Assembly: GCF_008974285.1 (NCBI RefSeq)
Contig: NZ_BKZV01000004.1
Location: 418,752 to 482,751 of the forward strand
Direction: 5' to 3'
DNA from: Thermogemmatispora aurantia
GTDB taxonomy: Bacteria > Chloroflexota > Ktedonobacteria > Ktedonobacterales > Ktedonobacteraceae
Length of the DNA: 64,000 nt
The notes beneath the pieces are model-generated. The model was not told the DNA's origin. It saw nothing but the letters and a program-made list of their open reading frames with translations, and searched no databases. This document shows, piece by piece, positions 33,929 to 40,711 of this stretch. The translations under genes and the position numbers were made by a program. Within the stretch, counting starts at the first letter, position 1. Every line of letters starts with the position of its first letter.

Positions 33929-35236
33929 GTGACCCACGTGAAGATCACCATGATGGGCGCCGGGAGCGCCGTCTTCGCCCGTCAACTGATGACCGATGTG
34001 CTGTTCTGCGAGGGGCTGGATGAGGGGACCTTTGCCCTGGTTGATGTGGATGCGCGCCGGCTGGAGCTGGCCCACCGTATCGCCGAGAAGCTGATCGAGC
34101 GCAGCGGCAAGCGCTGGCGTGTCGAAGCCTCGACGGAGCGGCGCAAGGTGATGGCAGGCAGCGATTTCTTGATCAATACGATCGAGGTGGCCGGGCTAGA
34201 CTATGTGCGCCAGGACTACGAGATTCCTTTGAAATATGGAATCGATCAGTGTATCGGCGATACGATTGGTCCTGGAGGGATCTTCAAGGCGCTGCGTACG
34301 GGACCGGCCTGGCTGGCGATCCTGCGCGATGCCGAGGAGCTGTGTCCGCGAGCCTGGGTGCTGAACTATACGAATCCGATGTCGGCACTGACGCTGGCGG
34401 CTCTGCGGGGGACGCGCCTGCGCACGGTGGGGCTGTGCCATAGTGTGCAGTGGACCTCGCGCCGGTTGGCGCATTATCTGGAGGTGCCTTACGAAGAGCT
34501 GGAATGGCGCTGCGCTGGGATCAACCATCTGGCCTGGTTTACTGAGCTGCGCTGGCGGGGCGAGAATCTGTATCCGCGTCTGCGCGAGCGCGCGCGGCGC
34601 CCCGAGATCTACGAGCTGGACCCGGTGCGCTTTGAGACGATGCTCCATTTTGGGGCCTTTGTGACGGAGAGCAGCGGGCATTTTTCGGAGTATGTGCCGT
34701 ACTTCCGTAAGCGCCCGGAGCTGATCGCGCGCTATTGTCGGGCCGGCTATCTGGGCGAGTCGGGCTTTTATGCCCGTAACTGGCCGACCTGGCGCCGCGA
34801 GGGCGAGCATGCCATTGAGGAGATGCTGACGGGCGAGCGTGATATTCCCTGGGAGCGCAGCCTTGAGTATGGTTCCCAGATCATCGAGGCCATCGTGACG
34901 GGCAGGCCAACGGTGATTTATGGCAATGTGCGCAACGTGGGACTGATTGAGAATCTGCCGGATGGCTGTGTCGAGGTGGCCTGTCTGGTGGATCGCAATG
35001 GGGTGCAGCCTATTCATTTCGGACGGCTGCCGGAGCAGTTGGCGGCCCTGGATCGGGCCCATATGGCGGTACACGAGTTGCTCTGTGAGGCGCTGCTGAC
35101 GGGGCGGCGGGAGCCGGCGCGCTATGCTTTGTTCCTTGATCCGTTGAGTGCGGCGGTCTGTTCGCTGGAGGAGCTGAGCCAGCTCTTTGATGAGTTGTGG
35201 GAGGCTGAGCGGGCCGCTTTGACGGCCTTTACCTAG
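33929..35236 (+). CDS. GH4-family glycosidase (alpha-galactosidase/alpha-glucosidase type)
   Basis: GH4 enzymes hydrolyse glycosides by an unusual redox-elimination mechanism, using NAD and a divalent metal. Visible landmarks are the NAD-binding ITMMGAGSAVFARQL at the N-terminus, DFLINTIEVAG, NYTNPMSALT, the metal-binding Cys/His in VGLCHSVQ, AGINHLAW, and YGNVRNVG. Length is about 435 residues, as usual. GTG 33929 is chosen because AAGGAGG lies 9 bases upstream. The sugar specificity (MelA-like galactosidase or other) cannot be told from sequence alone. It acts in the cytoplasm on imported oligosaccharides; no transporter genes are adjacent. Confidence 0.9.
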   Translation: MTHVKITMMGAGSAVFARQLMTDVLFCEGLDEGTFALVDVDARRLELAHRIAEKLIERSGKRWRVEASTERRKVMAGSDFLINTIEVAGLDYVRQDYEIPLKYGIDQCIGDTIGPGGIFKALRTGPAWLAILRDAEELCPRAWVLNYTNPMSALTLAALRGTRLRTVGLCHSVQWTSRRLAHYLEVPYEELEWRCAGINHLAWFTELRWRGENLYPRLRERARRPEIYELDPVRFETMLHFGAFVTESSGHFSEYVPYFRKRPELIARYCRAGYLGESGFYARNWPTWRREGEHAIEEMLTGERDIPWERSLEYGSQIIEAIVTGRPTVIYGNVRNVGLIENLPDGCVEVACLVDRNGVQPIHFGRLPEQLAALDRAHMAVHELLCEALLTGRREPARYALFLDPLSAAVCSLEELSQLFDELWEAERAALTAFT

Positions 35237-35406
35237 GTGAATGAGGGTGGAGCGTTGCCGTCTGGCTGCTGGTCAGAGAGAATAAAGCTCGTATATGAGA
35301 GTGTCGGCTGTTGTGGCTGCCTGCTGGGTTGGACCGGTTGGGCCTGTTGATGGTCTGTGTGTGGATAGCTGCAACGCGCTGGATATGAGAGGAGGTTTTG
35401 TTTGGT

Positions 35407-35871
35407 ATGAGTCAGGCTGATAAGCCGGGGAGGTCCCACGGGGCCAGAGCCAGAGGTCAGGGATCTGAGGGCTTTTCGGAGGCCGAGCGCGCGGCGATGA
35501 GGGAGCGGGTGCGCGAGCTGAAGGCCAGTCAGGATCGGGAGCAGGGCGAGCAGGAGGTACTGGCGAAGATTGCCGAGCTGAGCGAGCCGGATCGCAGTCT
35601 GGCACTGCGCTTGCACGAGCTGGTGAAGGAGTGTGTACCGGAGCTGGCGCCGCGTACGTGGTATGGGATGCCGGCTTATGCGCGGGATGGCAAGATCGTC
35701 TGCTTTTTCCAGCCGGCGCAGAAGTTCAAGACGCGCTATGCGACGCTGGGTTTCAACGATGTGGCTCATCTGGATGAGGGACAGATGTGGCCGACGGCCT
35801 ATGCGCTGACGGCGCTGGGGCCGTCTGAGGAGGAGCGGATCAGGGAGCTACTCAGGCGGGCGGTGGGCTGA
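35407..35871 (+). CDS. DUF1801 (YdhG-like) domain protein
   Basis: A 154-residue cytoplasmic protein. After a 50-residue charged helical start ([17 protein letters not shown]) comes the DUF1801 domain: [21 protein letters not shown], then [20 protein letters not shown], then [14 protein letters not shown]. Members share a fold with frataxin/CyaY-like proteins. Their function is unknown, though some are linked to iron or stress. ATG 35407 has AGGAGG upstream; a TTG at 35398 is in frame. It is monocistronic, just left of the CRISPR array. Confidence 0.8.
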   Translation: MSQADKPGRSHGARARGQGSEGFSEAERAAMRERVRELKASQDREQGEQEVLAKIAELSEPDRSLALRLHELVKECVPELAPRTWYGMPAYARDGKIVCFFQPAQKFKTRYATLGFNDVAHLDEGQMWPTAYALTALGPSEEERIRELLRRAVG

Positions 35872-36028
35872 GGTTGCTGGGTTGTGGTTGGGGTGTGATG
35901 TCGCGACTGACCAGGTCCTGGCTCGGCTGCCTGGGCGGCAGGCTCCTTGTTGTGAGTGGTTGACTGCAGGCGCGGAGGAGGGAAAACTTCCTTCGCGTTT
36001 TTATTGCTTATTTTGCGGTATCGACGAC

Positions 36029-36513
36029 CTTTCAGAATCCCCAAACGGATCGAGGCCCTTGCCACCTGTAGCGTAACAAGACCGGTACCATTCCGTTTAC
36101 CGCCTTTCAGAATCCACAAGCGGATCGAGACCCCTGCCACATTGGCGGCAAGCGTCGGCGGGTCACTTACTGGTGACTTTCAGTATCCACAAGCGGATCG
36201 AGACCCCTGCCACTCAGTGTGCGAAGAAATTCGGTGCCTGGTAGCGGATCGTATCTTTCAGTATCCACAAGCGGATCGAGACCCCTGCCACTCTTTTGGC
36301 CCGTGCTATCGTATTCGCCTTTGATTCTCTTTCAGTATCCACAAGCGGATCGAGACCCCTGCCACCTCCTCAGATGACATGCGCTCTAAAAGCTCACTGA
36401 CCTTTCAGAATCCACAAGCGGATCGAGACCCCTGCCACTGCCGTCCGACTATTGCCGGCGACGCAGTGGCGGCGTGCTTTCAGAATCCACAAGCGGATCG
36501 AGACCCCTGCCAC
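36029..36513 (-). CRISPR. CRISPR array, 7 repeats and 6 spacers, no cas genes nearby
   Basis: The 37-bp repeats lie at 36029-36065, 36104-36140, 36177-36213, 36255-36291, 36329-36365, 36402-36438 and 36477-36513. Spacers are 38, 36, 41, 37, 36 and 38 bases and unrelated to one another. The repeat on the plus strand starts CTTTCAG and ends CCCCTGCCAC. The leftmost repeat has four mismatches, so it is probably the old, leader-distal end. Read on the minus strand, repeats end in CTGAAAG, resembling the 8-base tag of type I/III crRNAs. Transcription is therefore predicted leftward, with the leader at 36514 and beyond. Repeats 3-5 carry T instead of A at position 9. Confidence 0.95.
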
Positions 36514-36638
36514 CGCAGCCGGCGGAAGAGCATTGGGGATACTTCTCACTTATTCTAGAACGATCGAGGCCCCATTTTTGGCATCTGAGCGCCTCGTTTT
36601 TCCCCTTCCCCAGCTACCAACATCTATCGTATCACGAC

Positions 36639-36689
36639 CTTTCTCGAAACTCGTTGTTTGCAAGCCGCAAGGGGCGAGTTTCGAGAAAG
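36639..36689. repeat. Perfect 15-bp inverted repeat in the CRISPR leader region
   Basis: CTTTCTCGAAACTCG (36639-36653) and CGAGTTTCGAGAAAG (36675-36689) are exact complements around a 21-base loop. The core CGAGTTTCGA recurs at 36783-36792. It could be a strong RNA hairpin, a protein-binding dyad, or the trace of a small mobile element; nothing in between encodes protein. Confidence 0.75.
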
Positions 36690-36744
36690 CACCAACAGAT
36701 TTCTTATCAGAAAAGCAGCAGAAGATGTGCGATTCTGGCCAAAA

Positions 36745-36763
36745 GCGGTCAGATTCTGACCGC
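36745..36763. repeat. 19-bp palindrome GCGGTCAGA T TCTGACCGC
   Basis: Nine-base perfect arms around a single central T. A related half, GATTCTGGCC, lies just before it at 36731-36740, making a direct repeat with GATTCTGACC at 36752-36761. Operator-like. Confidence 0.65.
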
Positions 36764-36961
36764 ATTGGGGTGATAGCCGCGGCGAGTTTCGAATCGGCCT
36801 CTCAGAGGGGCCATTTTTTGGCCAGGCTCCCTTTCCTCCCTCTCTTCTCTCCTCCCCAAAAACAAAAAAGCTCGCGGGCCTGACCCTGCCCGTGCGCTCG
36901 TGTACATCCTGGGAACGAGGAGCCGCAAAATGAGGAGGCAAGGAAAGCCATCCTCGCGGTC

Positions 36962-37036
36962 TGGCGGACGGTGCTGCGCGCGGCGCTCAGCCGCGCCGGC
37001 TACCAGGTCCAGACCTGCAGCGACGGCCTCAGCACC
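36962..37036 (+). pseudogene. Duplicated fragment of a response regulator gene
   Basis: About 75 bases (TGGCGGACGGTGCTGCGCGC onward to GACGGCCTCAGCA) match 39018-39093 inside the intact response regulator gene with only a few differences. The fragment encodes the stretch around RTVLRVALSRAGYQVQTCSDG. Nothing of the gene before or after is present. The two copies flank the small Cys protein and XRE/TPR genes, suggesting a past duplication or recombination. Confidence 0.75.
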
Positions 37037-37142
37037 CGGGCAGACGCTGGCCACGTGGGCCCAGCGCCTCCCGATAATACACTCTCGAAGGGAGCAGTCG
37101 CTCAGCCTGGCGTCAGACGGAACGACTCTGGTTTAGCCCTGC

Positions 37143-37427
37143 TCAAGCCTCTGCTCGGGCACAGGTATGCCCAGCAAAGCGCCGCCGCACTGCTAATAGC
37201 TCTTCAGCAACCAGACGTCCGTCGACCAGGGTCAGCGGCTGCAGCACCTGCCGACAGGAAGCACAGCGAGCCGTCAGCCGGTCTGTGGCCGGCTCGCGTT
37301 CCAAAAGCACATAGGCATCTGGTTCGCTGCCACCGGTCAGCCAGCGAACGACGTCCGGCCCTTCCGTTCGGAGACGCCCGGCATTGGTTTCAAGAACGTG
37401 GCGAATCTTCTCTTCGGCGGGTGACAT
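37143..37427 (-). CDS. Small protein with a Cys/His cluster
   Basis: A 94-residue protein with GGAGGG upstream of its ATG (37427). The N-terminal half is helical (EEKIRHVLETNAGRL); the C-terminal half contains RCASCRQVL and a terminal GHTC. The result is CxxC ... HxC, a likely zinc site. No family is recognised. It lies downstream of the XRE/TPR regulator on the same strand with about 90 bases between, so it may share that transcript. Confidence 0.6.
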   Translation of the reverse strand: MSPAEEKIRHVLETNAGRLRTEGPDVVRWLTGGSEPDAYVLLEREPATDRLTARCASCRQVLQPLTLVDGRLVAEELLAVRRRFAGHTCARAEA

Positions 37428-37514
37428 AGATTCCCTCCCTCATCCTGTATACCCCTCAGCAGGCCCAACGGCAGCAAGAGCCTGGCTGCGTCTCTGCCTC
37501 AACGCTGCGCGCTC

Positions 37515-38744
37515 TCAAGCAGGGCGGCTGAGTAACTGCTGTAAATCGCGCAGAGCATGTAGTGGCGTCTTGCCCTGACACTGCTGATACAAGCGCTTGA
37601 TACGCTCCTCCTTGGTGGGCAGGTTGAGCGCGCGGGTGATGCGCAGGGCGTCTGTGAGAACGTAGCAGCAGCTTTCCAGGTCCCCCTGAGCATAGTAGGC
37701 ATCAGCCTCAGCCAGCAGCAAATTCAACTGCCAGCGTGTCATACCTGGTTGCAGATGCTTGCGCGCCACGCCGAGAGCTGCCAGCGCCTCATCGTGCCGA
37801 CCGAACATCGTGAGGGCCTGGGCCTTCTCGATGGCGATGCTGGTCAGATCCGTTCTAACGAAGCTGCCGTCGGGGGTCAGATCCCCTTTGCGTGCAAGGC
37901 GGGCAGCCTCCTCGAAGTAGCGCAGGCTCTGCTGTTGCCGGCCCTGATCTGCTCCGGCCACATAGCTGAGAGCCTCCCCAGCCATCTGGAGGCACTTGCC
38001 TTTGAGGGGGTCACGGGCGAGGTCGGCATACGGTAAAGCGGCAGCAGCATCCTGCCAGGCAGACTCGTAGCGTTGCAGGCCCAGATAGACCCGAGCACGC
38101 CGTAGATACGCCGCCGCCAGCAATTCAGCATGGTTGAGCCGACCGGCAATCTCAACAGCCTGGGTAGCATATTCCAGAGCCTGGGCCCGGTCCTGGCGGT
38201 CACGCGCCACGACCGATGCAAGCTGATAGAAGCGGCAGCGGAGTGCATCGTACTGATCCCGCTTGAGGCCGCTGGCGTGGGCAAAGTCGCTGTTGAGCTG
38301 TCCGAGCGCCTGCTGAATGCTCTGGGCGGCCTTCTGGATGCTGCTGGTGTAGTAGAGTTCCCAGGAGAGAGCCAGCAGGCTTTCGTAGGACTGCATCATC
38401 TGACCACTGGCCAGTGACTCGATCCCCACGGAAGAGGAAGCCAGTTCCAGGGTTCCATCGCTGCTGGCGAGCGCGACGGAAGACAGACCGAGCAGAACGG
38501 GCGGGATCTGGAGCACTTTGGCCAGCAGGATGCGACGGGAAAGCAGCTCTGGCATCGTCTTATTCTTCGGACTCTTGAGCATGGTGACGTATCTCTCTGT
38601 GCACTGTAATCGGCGTGCTAGTTCCTCTTTCGAGAGGCCGCTGAGCGCGAAATAATAGGCAATGACTTCCCCCGTGCAGGGCAGATTATTCTCCCCTGGA
38701 CTAAATCGCCCATACACATACCACCAGTAGTATGGTTGTTCCAT
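37515..38744 (-). CDS. XRE-type HTH regulator with TPR-like C-terminal domain
   Basis: A 409-residue transcriptional regulator. An N-terminal helix-turn-helix sits at residues about 25-85 (TGEVIAYYFALSGLSKEELA, RRLQCTERYVTML). The rest is a bundle of TPR-like helical pairs (LLALSWELYYTSSIQKAAQS; AAAYLRRARVYLGLQRYESA; KAQALTMFGRHDEALAALG). This is the layout of Rgg/PlcR-like sensors and of many Ktedonobacteria and Streptomyces regulators, where the TPR part senses a peptide or partner protein. ATG 38744 is the start, about 40 bases after a consensus promoter. It is divergent from the response regulator operon and may control it or the neighbouring defence genes (inference). Confidence 0.85.
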   Translation of the reverse strand: MEQPYYWWYVYGRFSPGENNLPCTGEVIAYYFALSGLSKEELARRLQCTERYVTMLKSPKNKTMPELLSRRILLAKVLQIPPVLLGLSSVALASSDGTLELASSSVGIESLASGQMMQSYESLLALSWELYYTSSIQKAAQSIQQALGQLNSDFAHASGLKRDQYDALRCRFYQLASVVARDRQDRAQALEYATQAVEIAGRLNHAELLAAAYLRRARVYLGLQRYESAWQDAAAALPYADLARDPLKGKCLQMAGEALSYVAGADQGRQQQSLRYFEEAARLARKGDLTPDGSFVRTDLTSIAIEKAQALTMFGRHDEALAALGVARKHLQPGMTRWQLNLLLAEADAYYAQGDLESCCYVLTDALRITRALNLPTKEERIKRLYQQCQGKTPLHALRDLQQLLSRPA

Positions 38745-38785
38745 ACAACTCGCCTATCTTCCAGATAGAAGCGCCTCCTGAGCAC

Positions 38786-38814
38786 AGTATAGCTACTCCG
38801 GGCAACAATTTCAA
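38786..38814 (-). promoter_or_regulatory. Promoter of the XRE/TPR regulator
   Basis: On the minus strand TTGAAA (38809-38814) and TATACT (38786-38791) with a 17-base spacer. The -10 lies 42 bases before the ATG. Confidence 0.65.
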
Positions 38815-38972
38815 TCATGTAATGAGGTAGGAAGGAAAAGAATTTTCCTTTTTGGGCAAGCACCGATTTACTCCTCACTTAGATTGCACTATGTTAGATG
38901 TAGCACTGTAAGTAAGAGCACTTAAATACAGCACGCTTGTTTAGAGATAAGCGGAAAGGAGGCATAGACATC

Positions 38973-39464
38973 ATGCGCCCAGGACCCACCATTCTCGTGG
39001 TTGACGATTCGCTGGTCTGTCGGACGGTGCTGCGCGTGGCCCTCAGCCGCGCCGGCTACCAGGTCCAGACCTGCAGCGACGGCCTCAGCGCCCTCTCAGC
39101 GCTGGCCAGCCCCGGAGCACCCCCGCCCGATCTGCTCCTGCTCGACTGGCTCCTGCCCCATCTTTCCGGTCTCCAGCTCACCTATCTCCTGCGCCACCAG
39201 ACCCGCTATCCCCAGTTGTCCCGCCTGCCCATTCTGATGCTGAGCTGCCGTCACAGCACCCTCGACCGCCTCAAGGCTCGCCTGGCCGGCGCCTCCGCCT
39301 TCCTGGCCAAACCCTTCACCATTGCCGACCTGCTCGCCACCGTGCAGCACCTTCTCACCTTCGCCCCTCCTCACCTGCCTCCCTTGCCGCTCCCCCCTTC
39401 CGCTCCACCTCTCCCCCCGGCTCCCTGGTCGCTTTCCCCTCCCTCGTTCTTCCCTTCATCATAG
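38973..39464 (+). CDS. Stand-alone response regulator (receiver domain only)
   Basis: A CheY-like receiver of about 120 residues: ILVVDDSLVCRTVLR with the acidic pair, the phospho-acceptor Asp in DLLLLDWLLPHLSG, the Ser/Thr switch in ILMLSCRH, and the Lys in AFLAKPFTIADLL. A Pro/Ser-rich tail of 40 residues follows with no output domain, so signalling must go through a partner. The next gene encodes a DNA-binding-type protein and is the natural candidate. ATG 38973 follows AGGAGG at 10 bases. No histidine kinase is in the window. A fragment of this gene is duplicated at 36962-37036. Confidence 0.9.
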   Translation: MRPGPTILVVDDSLVCRTVLRVALSRAGYQVQTCSDGLSALSALASPGAPPPDLLLLDWLLPHLSGLQLTYLLRHQTRYPQLSRLPILMLSCRHSTLDRLKARLAGASAFLAKPFTIADLLATVQHLLTFAPPHLPPLPLPPSAPPLPPAPWSLSPPSFFPSS

Positions 39465-39540
39465 ACAGCTTGCTTGCTCATCCCGACAAGACGATGTTCG
39501 TTTCTACCTGTATTCATGCACTGAAGGAGGAAGACACCTT

Positions 39541-40215
39541 ATGACTCTCACCTGCCGGCCCAGGGCTGACCGCCGGTGGCGACGGCCCCTGACCCCGCGC
39601 CAGTGGCAGATCGTCCTCTTGCTGCGCCGTGGCCTCTCCCGCCAGGCTGTGGCCGCCCAGCTGGGCCTTGCCCCTCACACCGTCGCCGTTCACCTCTCCC
39701 TGTTGCGCCAGCGTCTCTGTCTCTCCCGCCACAGCGATCCACTCGCGCATGTCCCCTGGGAGCAGTGTCCGCCCGCACTGCTGCCGCCCGAGGGGTTGCC
39801 TCCGCTGCCTGGCAAACCAGCAAGCCAGCCCGAGGCGCCCACCCTCTCCGAACGGCGCTCATCGCCGGCGCTCAGACTGCGCGGACTGCGCCGCTGGCAG
39901 GTGCTGCTCTTGCTCCGGGCCGGTCTGACGACCACGGAGGTGGCCAGACAGTTGGGGCTGAGCCGCAACACGGTCTATGCGCATCTGGAGCAGATCCACG
40001 CCCGGCTAGGGCTGGGGCCAGCGCTATCGCGGCTGGCCGTTCTGGACTACGTTCCCTGGGAGCAATGTCCGCCCGAGCTGCTCGCCTGGTGTCAGGATGA
40101 GCTACGCCGTCTGGGTCTGCCAGCCCAGGTAGCTGTGTCGACCGGAGAAGAGGCATCAGATGCAAAGGAGGAAGCCAGTCATGAAGATCCGCCAGCAGCC
40201 CGGGTCTGGCGTTAA
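39541..40215 (+). CDS. Protein with two tandem LuxR-like helix-turn-helix domains
   Basis: A 224-residue protein built of two similar halves. Half one has LTPRQWQIVLLLRRGLSRQA, then VAAQLGLAPHTVAVHLSLLR and HVPWEQCPPALL. Half two has LRGLRRWQVLLLLRAGLTTT, then EVARQLGLSRNTVYAHLEQI and YVPWEQCPPELL. Each half is a LuxR/GerE-type HTH followed by the same VPWEQCPP motif, so the gene arose by internal duplication. It probably binds DNA, perhaps as the output of the receiver protein encoded just upstream. The frame is open further upstream, but ATG 39541 with AGGAGG is the sensible start. Confidence 0.78.
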   Translation: MTLTCRPRADRRWRRPLTPRQWQIVLLLRRGLSRQAVAAQLGLAPHTVAVHLSLLRQRLCLSRHSDPLAHVPWEQCPPALLPPEGLPPLPGKPASQPEAPTLSERRSSPALRLRGLRRWQVLLLLRAGLTTTEVARQLGLSRNTVYAHLEQIHARLGLGPALSRLAVLDYVPWEQCPPELLAWCQDELRRLGLPAQVAVSTGEEASDAKEEASHEDPPAARVWR

Positions 40216-40654
40216 GCTTGAGCTGGTGCGACGTCTGCGGGAGCAGGAGCCGACGCTGGCGCCCGTCTCCAACGAACAGGGCGAGTCGCCGGCAACCTGG
40301 CGGCATCTGGAGGAGGCGGTCGCGACCCTGGGTCAGGCTGAGGAGCAGGCCGAGGCGATGGAGCATGTGAGCGAGGTCTGGCAGGCCATCGCGGCGGCGC
40401 GGAGCCACCTGGCAGGACTGCCGCCAGCGCGGGCCTGGCAGATCCTCCTCTGGCCCTTCCGCCGCGAGCTGGCCGCTCTGGCTCTGGCCTCCTCGCCGGA
40501 CGAAGACGCTGGGGATGAGGCGCCGGCCTGCGCTCTGCTGCAGACTGCCGACGGCCCGCCTGACATCTCCGCTTGGGCCGAGGAGGACCCGCCAGACCAG
40601 GACGCCGCGACGCGCCACGTCGGTGACTGGCCACGTTTCGTGGAGTCAGGCTGA
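40181..40654 (+). CDS. Protein of unknown function downstream of the HTH gene
   Basis: A 157-residue acidic protein, unrecognised. The first 70 residues are helical and charged (VKLELVRRLREQEPTL; WRHLEEAVATLGQAEEQAEA), a hydrophobic ARAWQILLWPFRRELAALALA follows, and then an acidic Asp/Glu/Pro-rich tail. The start ATG 40181 has AGGAGG at 9 bases and overlaps the HTH gene by 35 bases, so the two are translationally linked. It probably works with the receiver/HTH pair. Confidence 0.6.
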   Translation: MKIRQQPGSGVKLELVRRLREQEPTLAPVSNEQGESPATWRHLEEAVATLGQAEEQAEAMEHVSEVWQAIAAARSHLAGLPPARAWQILLWPFRRELAALALASSPDEDAGDEAPACALLQTADGPPDISAWAEEDPPDQDAATRHVGDWPRFVESG

Positions 40655-40711
40655 GCTGAGACGGGCTGGCGTCCCGATCTGGCGGGCCGGTTGGTTGGCC
40701 TGCCGGGTAGA

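Larger units (their letters stand above)
36514..37142. other. Putative CRISPR leader and structured intergenic region
   Basis: No intact gene. A partial repeat-like GATCGAGGCCCC is at 36562-36573. A 15-bp perfect inverted repeat (36639-36653 / 36675-36689), a 19-bp palindrome (36745-36763) and a third copy of CGAGTTTCGA (36783-36792) follow; see the separate entries. The right part holds a fragment copied from the response regulator gene (36962-37036). Confidence 0.55.

Noticed and set aside
35956-36324. Open frame with a repeated peptide (FRIHKRIETPAT-like)
   Set aside because: The repeats are CRISPR repeats read in one frame; spacers differ in length, so the frame is accidental.
36562-36573. 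Eighth CRISPR repeat
   Set aside because: Only GATCGAGGCCCC matches; the rest of the 37-bp repeat is not there and the implied spacer would be too short. Counted as a trace only.
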